Assembly (NCBI GenBank): GCA_965216745.1 | Contig: OZ244191.1 | Coordinates: forward strand, 992,001 to 1,056,000 | Source: G965216745 sp965216745 | GTDB lineage: Bacteria > Pseudomonadota > Alphaproteobacteria > Rickettsiales > Anaplasmataceae | DNA length: 64,000 nucleotides | Reading direction: 5' to 3' | Notes under the pieces: generated by a model | The model's input: only the letters and a program-made list of their open reading frames with translations | Databases searched by the model: none | What the model was told of the DNA's origin: nothing | Shown: piece by piece, positions 47,289 through 55,748 of the stretch | Layout: the number at the start of each line of letters is the position of its first letter | Numbering within the stretch: position 1 is the first letter of the stretch | Translations under genes and position numbers: made by a program

Positions 47289-47548
47289 CTTACATGTATA
47301 GCAATAAATTCAGACTATCCTACCAGCAAAAAAGCAAAAAATTGCCTAACGTTTTTGACTGATATAAAACACTTTACCTACTTTCATAAAAGCTATATAG
47401 CTCCACTTATTTTAAGCTTAATATATTATTGACAACGAAATATTATAAATAGTATGTGATATACATTTTTTACACTTTGCAAAGCATTATAACATTTGAT
47501 AACAGAAAATATTTATAGTATTAAAGCAATATATTAAAACTATCCCGC

Positions 47549-48466
47549 ATGTTCTTTCAAATATTCAATTCTATAATCCCTTTGTATTTAATAATCTTTT
47601 TAGGTTATATTGCAGGGAAATCACTGAAAATAGAAAAACAAACAATAACAGAAATTCTTTTTTATATAATAACACCAATAGTGACATTTAGCGGTATATT
47701 AAATGTAAAATTTGACCCCAGCCTAACATTGCTACCTTTCTTAGTTTTTATAATCAGCTGCTTAATGTGTGTAATAGTACAGAAATTAGCTTCTTTGTTC
47801 GCAATCACAAACCTTCGTAACATACTAGCTTTCAGCTCTGGGAGCTCAAATACTGGGCATTTTGGCTTAACAGTAGCGTTAGCCATTCTTGACGAGGAAA
47901 CTGTTGGTGTTTACATGGTCGCACTTGTTGGAGTAATAATTTTCGAAAACACTTATGGATTTTACATAGCGGCAAAAGGTTTGCACTCACGCATTTATTG
48001 TTTAAAAAAAATGTTAAAACTACCATCGCTGTATGGCGCTATTTTCGCCATGACATTGAGCCATTTTGACACCAGTTCATCATATGCTTTTCTTAAAACA
48101 TTTTTCGATAATATAAGATCTAGTTATATATTTCTTGGAATGTTACTCATCGGTATTGGTATGGGTCAGTTAGGTAAAATTTCCTTTGATTGGAAGTGTA
48201 TTGGTTATGTGTTTTTCACAAGATACTTCATATGGCCAGCCTTAATGTTTTCTATAATTTTCATAGACTTACAATTTCTAAATTTTTATGGAGATACTGA
48301 GCATAAAGCATTATTTATATTATCAATTCTCCCAATGTCGGTTAGTACAATAGTTGTAGCTTCTATATTGAAATACCCAGCAGAAAAAATAGAAATAACC
48401 GTAATACTGAGTACAATACTTGGTTTGATTTATGTGCCTGCAATGGTATCTATATTAAAACTCTAA
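47549..48466 (+). CDS. AEC-family (auxin efflux carrier) permease
   Basis: The 305-residue protein has about ten membrane segments in two halves, as in the AEC family. It opens IIPLYLIIFLGYIAGKSLKI and has the conserved crossover region SSGSSNTGHFGLTVALAILD. Bacterial AEC proteins export or import organic acids such as malate; the substrate here is unknown. It has an ATG at 47549 after a 260-base gap that otherwise holds nothing recognisable. It is convergent with fliQ. Confidence 0.85.
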   Translation: MFFQIFNSIIPLYLIIFLGYIAGKSLKIEKQTITEILFYIITPIVTFSGILNVKFDPSLTLLPFLVFIISCLMCVIVQKLASLFAITNLRNILAFSSGSSNTGHFGLTVALAILDEETVGVYMVALVGVIIFENTYGFYIAAKGLHSRIYCLKKMLKLPSLYGAIFAMTLSHFDTSSSYAFLKTFFDNIRSSYIFLGMLLIGIGMGQLGKISFDWKCIGYVFFTRYFIWPALMFSIIFIDLQFLNFYGDTEHKALFILSILPMSVSTIVVASILKYPAEKIEITVILSTILGLIYVPAMVSILKL

Positions 48467-48485
48467 CTAACAGTTTTTAATCCAA

Positions 48486-48755
48486 TCAACCTATACCATT
48501 TATCATGAGATCAACAACTTGCTCAAAAAATGAAAATAAAACTGAACTCATATAAGCACTGAATGCTATCAGAGCTAGAAATATAGAAAGAATTTTAGGT
48601 ACAAAAGTTAAAGTCATTTCTTGTATTTGCGTCAAAGCTTGGAATAGAGAAACAATCAAACCTATTGTCATACCAACAAGCATAACTGGAGCGCCCGATT
48701 TCAATAATGTGAACAAAGCTGACTTGCTGATTTCTAATACATCTACAGGATTCAT
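48486..48755 (-). CDS. fliQ: FliQ, flagellar export gate protein
   Basis: The 89-residue protein has two membrane helices with the highly conserved family block VSLFQALTQIQEMTLTFVPK between them. FliQ forms part of the FliPQR export gate of the flagellar type III secretion apparatus. Paralogs in injectisomes (SctS) are similar, but the length and motif fit FliQ best. It stands alone here, with no other flagellar gene in the window. It is an intact gene, not a fragment. Confidence 0.9.
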   Translation of the reverse strand: MNPVDVLEISKSALFTLLKSGAPVMLVGMTIGLIVSLFQALTQIQEMTLTFVPKILSIFLALIAFSAYMSSVLFSFFEQVVDLMINGIG

Positions 48756-48905
48756 ATCAATTCAGATATATATCATTCGATTCACAATAAATCAAACCTT
48801 AGTTGCTTAGATAGCATATATTGAGCGCAACGAGAGAATTAAAATTCATACCACATCACAAACAATGATTAGAAAATCATATATGAATATACATTTAAAT
48901 TTAAA

Positions 48906-49499
48906 TTAATTGCTATCCTTAGTTCTTACATAACTTACAACGTTTACAACTCCATTGACATTACTTACAGCATCTAGGGCTTTTTCAAGCTCGCGTTTGT
49001 TTTTTGCAATCCCCATAATATAAACAACACCATTCATAGTTTCCACACTGTAATTCACAGATCGAACGCCAACACTCATAATAAGTTTACTTTTTACTTG
49101 TGTGGTCAGCCATGTTGATTTAATAAAAGACTCTTCACGTTGATTTATCTCCACATCATTAATTACTTCAACAACTCCATTTTGCTCCCATACAAGCTTA
49201 GTAAGATTTAATCTTTCTCTAGTGGAATACACATTACCTAATAAAAGAACTTTTCCAGAATCTACAGTTACTCGTACATCCGAAAAGCTTCCTATGGACA
49301 ACAAAGATTTGTTAATGTTATACCATATATGAGTATCACTCATGGATTGTGATAATGTTTTGTCCTGCAATGCACTTACAGCTGCTGTAGTAGCCGTTAC
49401 ACCAACAATAGCACCCAGACCACAAGCGTTTAGTGTAATGAAAAATAATATAGACCATATAAATCTCAAATAAATTGTTTTCATCGATCTTTTTTTCAT
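48906..49499 (-). CDS. BON-domain outer-membrane lipoprotein (DolP/YraP-like)
   Basis: The 197-residue product has a lipoprotein signal with lipobox LNAC (Cys about 26), then two BON domains at about 56-122 and 130-193. Examples are VRVTVDSGKVLLLGNVYSTR and YSVETMNGVVYIMGIAKNKR. BON lipoproteins such as DolP bind phospholipid and support outer-membrane integrity and BAM function, in keeping with bamA, skp and degP in this window. The first ATG (49499) or the one five codons on could be the start. Confidence 0.87.
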   Translation of the reverse strand: MKKRSMKTIYLRFIWSILFFITLNACGLGAIVGVTATTAAVSALQDKTLSQSMSDTHIWYNINKSLLSIGSFSDVRVTVDSGKVLLLGNVYSTRERLNLTKLVWEQNGVVEVINDVEINQREESFIKSTWLTTQVKSKLIMSVGVRSVNYSVETMNGVVYIMGIAKNKRELEKALDAVSNVNGVVNVVSYVRTKDSN

Positions 49500-49685
49500 T
49501 GTAATCTATACATAAACAAACTAATTGAATTATATAGCAATTATAACATAATACACAACTAAAACTTAACACAATCTTTACTAAATTGAATTCATAATCA
49601 GTATATGAAAAAATTACATATTGATAAAGTAAGTAAAATGTTTAAAATGAGCAATACGAAAATTACAATTGTATTAAGGTAAGTA

Positions 49686-50939
49686 ATGTCAGATAGAAAA
49701 AAAAAAATAAGTAAAACCAAAATTTGGATAGGTTGGAGCATAGCTTCTATGTTCTTTTTCTATCAGTTCTTAATAAGAGTAATGCCTAATGTCATAGCAC
49801 CAGAATTAATGTCTTCTTTGAACATGACAGCTTCAGACTTTGGTATGTTTATGGCAGTTTATTATGTGTCTTATACAGCATCTCATATACCAATCGGGGT
49901 ATTAATTGATTACTTTGGACCTAGAATATTAATAACAATCTCTAGCCTGGTATGCGCAATTTGTATTATACCACTAGCCAGCAATTCCACACCTTACTGG
50001 CTTGCTGTCACATCCAGAATATTAATTGGTGCAGCCTCATCAGTTGGTGTACTTGGTGCAATAAAAACTGTAATGATATATTTCCCACAAAACAAGTTCG
50101 GAACTTTTTTTGGATTCTCAGCTACTTTCGCTCTTTTAGGTGCTGCTTATGGTGGCCAGCCATTAAACATTATGTTTTCTAATTTAGGAATAGAAAAATC
50201 AATATTAATACTTGCTTCTTTTGGGTTTAGTATAGCTTTTCTTGCATTTGCTTTTTGCCCTTCAGACAAATCTCAATCAGAATATAATTTTCTCGAAAAT
50301 GTAAAAAAAGTTCTCAAAAACAGAACATGGCTATACATATCAATAATTGGAGGAATAATGGTAGCTCCTATGGAAGGGTTCGCAGATGCATGGTCAACTT
50401 TATTTCTAACAACAAATCATGGATTAAGTCAATCTAATGCTGGTTTCGCTAGTTCATTGATATTCATAGGAATGGCGATTGGCACTCCATTCATGGGTCA
50501 AATAGTAGACAGATTTTTTAAATACTCCTATGTTGCTCTAAACTTAATCAGCCTAGGAATGTTGCTCTGCTTCGTTGCACTTTTGTTGTTTGCTCAAATC
50601 CAAATCTATGGAATAGTATTAATAATGTTTTGTATTGGTTTCTGTCTGTCATATCAAATAATAGTAATAGGAAAATCTTGTAGCTTCTTTACTCCTGATT
50701 TAAGTGCGTTTGTTGGGGCATCATCTAATATGATCATTATGATATTTGGCTTCTTTTATCACATGTTTATAGGTAAAGCTATAGACAATTCTTGGGATGG
50801 ATCTTTTGATCAATCAGGTAATATATTGTTTTCATCAAAGGATTTAGAGTCTGGAATTGTAATAATACCTATCATGCTAGCAATTTCTTGTTTATTAATA
50901 CTGTTAATGCAATTTTCGAATAGAACAAAAAAAAGTTAA
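49686..50939 (+). CDS. MFS transporter, substrate unknown
   Basis: The 417-residue protein has twelve predicted membrane segments and the MFS loop 2-3 motif in PIGVLIDYFGPRI, with a related one (PFMGQIVDRFF) in the second half. Such carriers are frequent in Rickettsiales and take up host metabolites, but the sequence does not reveal the substrate. The start ATG at 49686 follows TTAAGG. The downstream pteridine-reductase-like gene begins 18 bases later and may be co-transcribed. Confidence 0.87.
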   Translation: MSDRKKKISKTKIWIGWSIASMFFFYQFLIRVMPNVIAPELMSSLNMTASDFGMFMAVYYVSYTASHIPIGVLIDYFGPRILITISSLVCAICIIPLASNSTPYWLAVTSRILIGAASSVGVLGAIKTVMIYFPQNKFGTFFGFSATFALLGAAYGGQPLNIMFSNLGIEKSILILASFGFSIAFLAFAFCPSDKSQSEYNFLENVKKVLKNRTWLYISIIGGIMVAPMEGFADAWSTLFLTTNHGLSQSNAGFASSLIFIGMAIGTPFMGQIVDRFFKYSYVALNLISLGMLLCFVALLLFAQIQIYGIVLIMFCIGFCLSYQIIVIGKSCSFFTPDLSAFVGASSNMIIMIFGFFYHMFIGKAIDNSWDGSFDQSGNILFSSKDLESGIVIIPIMLAISCLLILLMQFSNRTKKS

Positions 50940-50957
50940 CCGAAACACATATTAATT

Positions 50958-51616
50958 ATGAACAGCTATACACAATCTGCAATAATAACTGGATCTGCAA
51001 CGAGGTTTGGCAATGCAATTGCTGAATCCTTAGCTTCCTTGGGATACGATATAGTTTTACACTACAACAAGTCCCAAGAAGAAGCATTCGCAGCTCAAAA
51101 GTTTATTCAAAATTCTTACAATCAAAAATGCCATTTAGTACAAGGTGATTTTAATTCATCATTGGGTGAAACAATTGATGAATGTTTTCATAAAGCTGAA
51201 AATTGCACTGTTTTAGTGAACAATGCATCTATATTTAAACCCAAAAAATTTGGCCAAATATCTTTTGAGGAATTTGATGAAAATATGAACTTACATGTAA
51301 AAGCCCCATTTTTTTTTTACAGAAATTCTCCATGAAGTTATCTGCTGAAAAAGGATACGTAATAAACATGATAGATGCAATAGAAATTTATTATTCATAT
51401 TTGGCATACTGCATATCTAAGCAATCATTGAGATTCATGACGCAATATCTCTCTAATATATTAGATTCAAGACTTATAATTAATGGGATATGCCCTGGAA
51501 AACATTTTTTGCCAACAAAAACAAAATTCATGAACGTAAGCAAAAAAAAATTACTAAAAATGAAATTAAAACAAATATTGGAATCTGAGAATACAGGAGA
51601 AATGATTATATTATAA
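50958..51616 (+). pseudogene. Frameshifted short-chain dehydrogenase, pteridine-reductase (FolM)-like
   Basis: Two pieces together make one SDR. The first (50958-51335) has the cofactor loop TGSATRFGNAIAE and LVNNAS. The second (51332-51616) has the active-site pattern YCISK (Tyr-x3-Lys) and the later phrase NGICPG. They differ by one base of frame. The break lies at ten T residues (51309-51318); adding one T gives an unbroken reading KAPFFFLQKFSMKLSAEKG. The gene is therefore either recently inactivated, read through by polymerase slippage on the T-run, or a sequencing error. FolM/PTR1-type enzymes reduce dihydropteridines or dihydrofolate, which would suit folE and folB in the window. Confidence 0.8.
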
Positions 51617-51644
51617 AACAACACAACAAATTGGAAGAAATTTA

Positions 51645-52073
51645 TTAGGGAACAGATGCACCAACAGTAGCATTTGCTACTATTTTTTCTTCAATTGTAG
51701 CAGTACATTCAAAAAAAAACAAATTACCTTTTGACTTTAAAAACTTCGACTCCAAATTCAAACAGTCTCCAGGAATAACAGATGATCTGAATCTAGCTTT
51801 ATCAATAGAAGTTAGATATGCATTAACATTATTTGGCTTCCCTCCAGTAACACAAACTATACAATTTTGAGCCATAGCTTCAAGAATCAGAACTCCAGGC
51901 ATGACGGGATTGGAAGGGAAATGACCCTGAAAAAAAGTCTCATTGTAAGTAAGATTTTTTATGGAACGAGAAATAATGCCCTGCTCAACATAAACAACCC
52001 TATCAATCATGATGAACGGGTATCTATGAGGCAAAATATCGGAAATAGAAACTATATCATCTGTCATAATCAA
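51645..52073 (-). CDS. fabZ: 3-hydroxyacyl-ACP dehydratase
   Basis: The 142-residue hot-dog-fold enzyme has the FabZ motifs HRYPFIMIDRV and GHFPSNPVMPGVLILEAMAQ, with the catalytic His and Glu. It removes water from 3-hydroxyacyl-ACP in fatty acid elongation. It starts three bases after the skp stop. In most Gram-negatives fabZ sits between lpxD and lpxA; neither is here. Confidence 0.95.
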   Translation of the reverse strand: MIMTDDIVSISDILPHRYPFIMIDRVVYVEQGIISRSIKNLTYNETFFQGHFPSNPVMPGVLILEAMAQNCIVCVTGGKPNNVNAYLTSIDKARFRSSVIPGDCLNLESKFLKSKGNLFFFECTATIEEKIVANATVGASVP

Positions 52074-52076
52074 AAA

Positions 52077-52688
52077 TTATCTTGATTCACGAATTCTTCT
52101 TTTGCCTTCATAATCAATGATTTGATCATGCTTTTTATCAAAGCTATCAATTTCAGAAACTTGAGAATTTAATTCTTTCAACACGTAATCAGATATATCA
52201 ATAGCTTGGCCATTAGATTCATCCTGACTAAAAAACACTACAGCACCACTAGAAAACACCATTTTCAATCCAAGCAATTCAGCCTGTCCTTTAACAACAT
52301 CTTTGATCTTAGAAGATAAGTATGCAAAACTGTCAGAATATCGTTGTTCTATAGACATTATACTTTGCTTATACTCTTCTCTACTAGACTCTACTAAATG
52401 GTTGAATTCCAAATATTTCTGATTAAAAGCTTCTTCAGAAAGAATAGCTTTCTGACTTGATAGATCTTTATCCATTTTCTCAAGATCTTGGTTGCTGCTT
52501 ATTATTTTAGATTTCAATGCCTCTTTTTCAGATTGAAATTTTTCATTAAGCTTGATCATGGATTCAGATGAATTCATAACATGATCAAAATCAACTATAC
52601 CGTAAATATATTTGTATGGAGGCAAAGTCCCAGAATAAGAGGGTGAACTAAAAACAAAAAAAGCTAAAAAAAGAAGAAACTTCATCAT
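52077..52688 (-). CDS. skp: Skp/OmpH-family periplasmic chaperone
   Basis: The product is about 203 residues. A signal peptide MMKFLLFLAFFVFSSPSYSG is followed by the Skp-like strand YGIVDFDHVMNSS, then long coiled-coil helices (about 45-140) and a short strand at GLKMVFSSGAVVFF. Skp holds unfolded outer-membrane proteins on the way to BamA. The frame is open 14 codons further upstream, but the ATG at 52688 gives a proper signal peptide. The last 40 residues, very charged (DKKHDQIIDYEGKRRIRESR), are longer than usual. Confidence 0.85.
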   Translation of the reverse strand: MMKFLLFLAFFVFSSPSYSGTLPPYKYIYGIVDFDHVMNSSESMIKLNEKFQSEKEALKSKIISSNQDLEKMDKDLSSQKAILSEEAFNQKYLEFNHLVESSREEYKQSIMSIEQRYSDSFAYLSSKIKDVVKGQAELLGLKMVFSSGAVVFFSQDESNGQAIDISDYVLKELNSQVSEIDSFDKKHDQIIDYEGKRRIRESR

Positions 52689-52768
52689 AAAAAAACACAA
52701 AAAGTTTAAATAAGAATCACTATACATCAAATCTCAACATCTATCAACATGAAATTAATTTAACGCAC

Positions 52769-52818
52769 AAATTACATATCATATTCAAATATAAAATTAC
52801 ATATCATATTCAAATATA
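52769..52818. repeat. 25-base tandem repeat between skp and nuoJ
   Basis: AAATTACATATCATATTCAA... begins at 52769 and again at 52794, period 25, with a few extra matching bases after the second copy. It lies in the 284-base divergent gap between the skp and nuoJ starts, so it may affect either promoter. Confidence 0.75.
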
Positions 52819-52972
52819 AAATTCTCTCAAAAATTCATTTATGTATGATGATCAAAAACGGATAGTAATTCACGTAAACCTCATGAAACTTCAAAACAAA
52901 AGACATAATGAATTGTAGAAAATTGTTTTGTATGTTATAAAAGACCTTGTATTTATCAAACTCAGTGAATAA

Positions 52973-53512
52973 GTGTTATATTTTTTCGCTTTCTTGGCAA
53001 TCATTTCTTCTATTCAAGTCATACTTACAAAGGACCCAGTGAAAGCTGTTATATCCTTGATATGTACTTTCTTGTTCTCTGCTTCAATATTTATTGCAAT
53101 AGAAGCAGAATTCATAGCAATGGTATTGATTATAGTATATGCTGGAGCAGTATCTATATTCTTTCTATTCGTCGTTATGATGTTTGATCTATCAAAAATA
53201 AAACAAAGAGTACGTCAAAATATATTACCAATATGTTTTGCTGCCTCAATATTCATATTTGATATATATTCAATCTCTTCTAAACATAGCTTTAATTATG
53301 TCGAAAATTGGGATGATCAGCTCAGCAATGCCGAAAGAATAGGAAATATTTTATATACAGATTACATTTACGCTTTTCAGCTTGTAGGACTAATACTTAT
53401 AATAGCAATGATAGGAGCAATCCCACTTACTTTGTCAAAAAGAACAAAGAAAATAAAAAAACAAGTATACTTTTCTCAAGTAATATCAAGATCATCTAAA
53501 CTAAAGGAATAA
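52973..53512 (+). CDS. nuoJ: NADH-quinone oxidoreductase subunit J
   Basis: The 179-residue membrane protein has five hydrophobic segments. Family blocks include TKDPVKAVISLICTFLF and the conserved VLIIVYAGAVSIFFLFVVMM in the third helix. NuoJ is part of the proton-pumping arm of complex I. It starts with GTG at 52973. nuoK follows after six bases, but nuoL, normally next, is missing and ftsI comes in from the other strand. Confidence 0.94.
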   Translation: MLYFFAFLAIISSIQVILTKDPVKAVISLICTFLFSASIFIAIEAEFIAMVLIIVYAGAVSIFFLFVVMMFDLSKIKQRVRQNILPICFAASIFIFDIYSISSKHSFNYVENWDDQLSNAERIGNILYTDYIYAFQLVGLILIIAMIGAIPLTLSKRTKKIKKQVYFSQVISRSSKLKE

Positions 53513-53518
53513 TTAATT

Positions 53519-53830
53519 ATGACTTATGATCCTTATCAATGTTGTTTCTTGCTTTCTGCAATACTTTTCGTCATAGGAATTTCTGGGATAGTAGTAAATA
53601 GAACAAATTTTATATTCACCCTGTTATCAATAGAGATAATGCTTCTTGCAGCCAACGTTAATTTTGTATCCTTTGCTTCGGCAGGAAAGAATTCTTCAGG
53701 TCATGCGATTGCAATGATAGTTTTATCAGTATCAGCAGCAGAAGCAGCAATTGGATTAGCATTATTCGTGAACTATTTTAGAGAAAGACAAAATTTAAAC
53801 ATAAAAGAAGCAAATCAACTAAAGCATTAA
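53519..53830 (+). CDS. nuoK: NADH-quinone oxidoreductase subunit K
   Basis: The 103-residue protein has three membrane helices with the two conserved glutamates Glu39 (LLSIEIMLLAANVNF) and Glu75 (VSAAEAAIGLALFV) that form part of the proton path in complex I. It is co-transcribed with nuoJ. The stop is two bases from the ftsI stop on the opposite strand. Confidence 0.96.
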   Translation: MTYDPYQCCFLLSAILFVIGISGIVVNRTNFIFTLLSIEIMLLAANVNFVSFASAGKNSSGHAIAMIVLSVSAAEAAIGLALFVNYFRERQNLNIKEANQLKH

Positions 53831-53832
53831 AT

Positions 53833-55407
53833 CTATAAAATCTCTGGACTTATATTTAATATTGGACCTATTCTAGAAATTATTTCTTTAATTGCTGGAG
53901 CAACAACAATTCCTGCAGTAACTGCTTTAGTGTTAGATTCTTCCGGAGCCACTGGCTCATCTACCATAATACCTATAATATACTTAGGGTCCTGTATTGG
54001 AAAAGCCGCTATAAATGAAACTATATTTTTTTTATCTCTATATCCACCATCAATAGATTTTTCAGCAGAACCAGTCTTGCCTCCTACATTATAACCAGGA
54101 GCATCAGCCCTTTTACCAGTTCCGTTTTTCACAACAAATTCCATTAGGTGACGCATTTTACCAGATGTATCTTCCGAAATAACCCTTGAACAATTAGATT
54201 TATCTATATCCTTTAAATAAGTAGCATAACACATTAATCCGCCATTGATTGTAGCAGCCGCAGCTTGAACAGTGTGCAACAAAGTAACAGCAATACCATA
54301 ACCATAAGATAGAGTTGCAACAGCAATATCACTTTTCCATACTCTTGGAAGTACTGGGGAAGATTTCTCAGGAACTTCAACTCTAAGAGCAGAAGTTAGA
54401 CCGAATTTATTCATATATTCTCTTTGCAAATCTGAACCCAGCTTCAATGCTATTTTAGACATTCCGATGTTGGAAGAACGACCAAAAACATTGGAGATTG
54501 TTGTGATTTTCTCACTAGTTGGGTAAAGGTCCTTTATCTTATAACCAGAAATCATTATAGATTCAGAAACATTAAATGCATCAGTTATACTAATAACGCC
54601 AGAATCCAAAGCAGCAGCCATGGTAAAAATTTTAAAGGTAGAGCCCATTTCATAAACTCCAAGCGTTGCTCTATTAAACCTGCTATTATCATCAGTTTTG
54701 CTTAAAACATTTGGATTAAAATCCGGAACGCTTACCAAAGAAATGACTTGTCCGTCCTTTACATTCATCACCACTCCAGAAGCACCCTTTGCATTGTATT
54801 GCTGAAGCATTTGATTGAGTTTGTTCCTTATAACACTTTGAACTTTAGTCTCCAAAGAAAGAACCAGATTCTCCCCAATATCCTTACCTTTACCCAAATA
54901 TAACTCCATACCAGCAAGAGGCTCTTGATCGACCCCAACATAACCAACAACATGAGAAAATAATTCTTCATGTGGGTATATCCTTTTGTTATCACGTATA
55001 AAATATAATCCAGGTATTCCAAGATTATTAATCTGTATTTGCTCTTTGGGAGTAAGATGTTTTCTTATCCATACAAAACTACGATCACTTTTTAATATCT
55101 TTGAAATTTTCTGTACATCTATATCACGAAAAACTTCAACTATCTGTGTGGCAGCTTTTTCAACATTTACAATCTTCTTGGGATTTGCGTATAAAGAATG
55201 AGTGACAAGATTAGTGGCCAAAACCATCCCGTTTCTATCTAATATATCCGGCCTTTTAATATTTGCACTATTGATATTGTAAGCATTATCTACAAAATTG
55301 GAATTCTTGCGAGAATCCCCAAAAGATAAAACACAAATCCTAAAGCACAAGACAGAAAAACAAGCAACAGTCATAAAAACAAAAAACAAAAGCCTATTTC
55401 TGCTCAT
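53833..55407 (-). CDS. ftsI: FtsI (PBP3), septal peptidoglycan transpeptidase
   Basis: The product is 524 residues with an N-terminal membrane anchor (8-28). The dimerisation-domain block KRPDILDRNGMVLATNL is followed by the transpeptidase motifs Ser256 in GSTFK, SSN at 311-313 and KTG at 444-446. FtsI cross-links septal peptidoglycan during division, so this organism keeps at least that step. The frame is open upstream to 55512, but the ATG at 55407 gives the usual MSRNRLLFF-anchor start and avoids overlap with folB. Confidence 0.94.
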   Translation of the reverse strand: MSRNRLLFFVFMTVACFSVLCFRICVLSFGDSRKNSNFVDNAYNINSANIKRPDILDRNGMVLATNLVTHSLYANPKKIVNVEKAATQIVEVFRDIDVQKISKILKSDRSFVWIRKHLTPKEQIQINNLGIPGLYFIRDNKRIYPHEELFSHVVGYVGVDQEPLAGMELYLGKGKDIGENLVLSLETKVQSVIRNKLNQMLQQYNAKGASGVVMNVKDGQVISLVSVPDFNPNVLSKTDDNSRFNRATLGVYEMGSTFKIFTMAAALDSGVISITDAFNVSESIMISGYKIKDLYPTSEKITTISNVFGRSSNIGMSKIALKLGSDLQREYMNKFGLTSALRVEVPEKSSPVLPRVWKSDIAVATLSYGYGIAVTLLHTVQAAAATINGGLMCYATYLKDIDKSNCSRVISEDTSGKMRHLMEFVVKNGTGKRADAPGYNVGGKTGSAEKSIDGGYRDKKNIVSFIAAFPIQDPKYIIGIMVDEPVAPEESNTKAVTAGIVVAPAIKEIISRIGPILNISPEIL

Positions 55408-55433
55408 ATAAAAAAAATCAAAAACAATCAAGT

Positions 55434-55748
55434 TCAACAACAAACTTCTACAGAAGGACAATCCGAAGTAAGATAACCAAATGCAGAAGGCTTTGAAATT
55501 GAAATCCTGCAATGATTTATATCAAAAAAAGACTTTATAAGCTTCATTATAGAAGATGCAAGTTCTTCTATATAATCAAATCTATTACACAAGCAAAAAT
55601 CTTTTATTTTTTCACGAACATTGCTATAATCCAAGAAAGAGTAATGATCTATTTTTATACTTATAACTAAAGTTTGTAATACAGATTTTTCCCATTCATG
55701 TTTCCCTATCCCAGAAAGACATCTAAGATTTTGAATCTCTAATAACAT
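55434..55748 (-). CDS. folB: Dihydroneopterin aldolase-like protein (FolB)
   Basis: The 104-residue product starts MLLEIQNLRCLSGIGKHEWE and has the FolB pattern: catalytic Glu20 after GIGKH, the block LDYSNVREKIKDF, the IEELASSIMKLI helix and Lys86 in ISKPSA. FolB turns 7,8-dihydroneopterin into 6-hydroxymethyl-dihydropterin in folate synthesis. The ATG at 55748 is chosen because the domain begins at once. The frame is open for 32 further codons upstream, but those lie inside carA. It overlaps the carA end by 26 bases, so it is coupled to it. Confidence 0.82.
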   Translation of the reverse strand: MLLEIQNLRCLSGIGKHEWEKSVLQTLVISIKIDHYSFLDYSNVREKIKDFCLCNRFDYIEELASSIMKLIKSFFDINHCRISISKPSAFGYLTSDCPSVEVCC

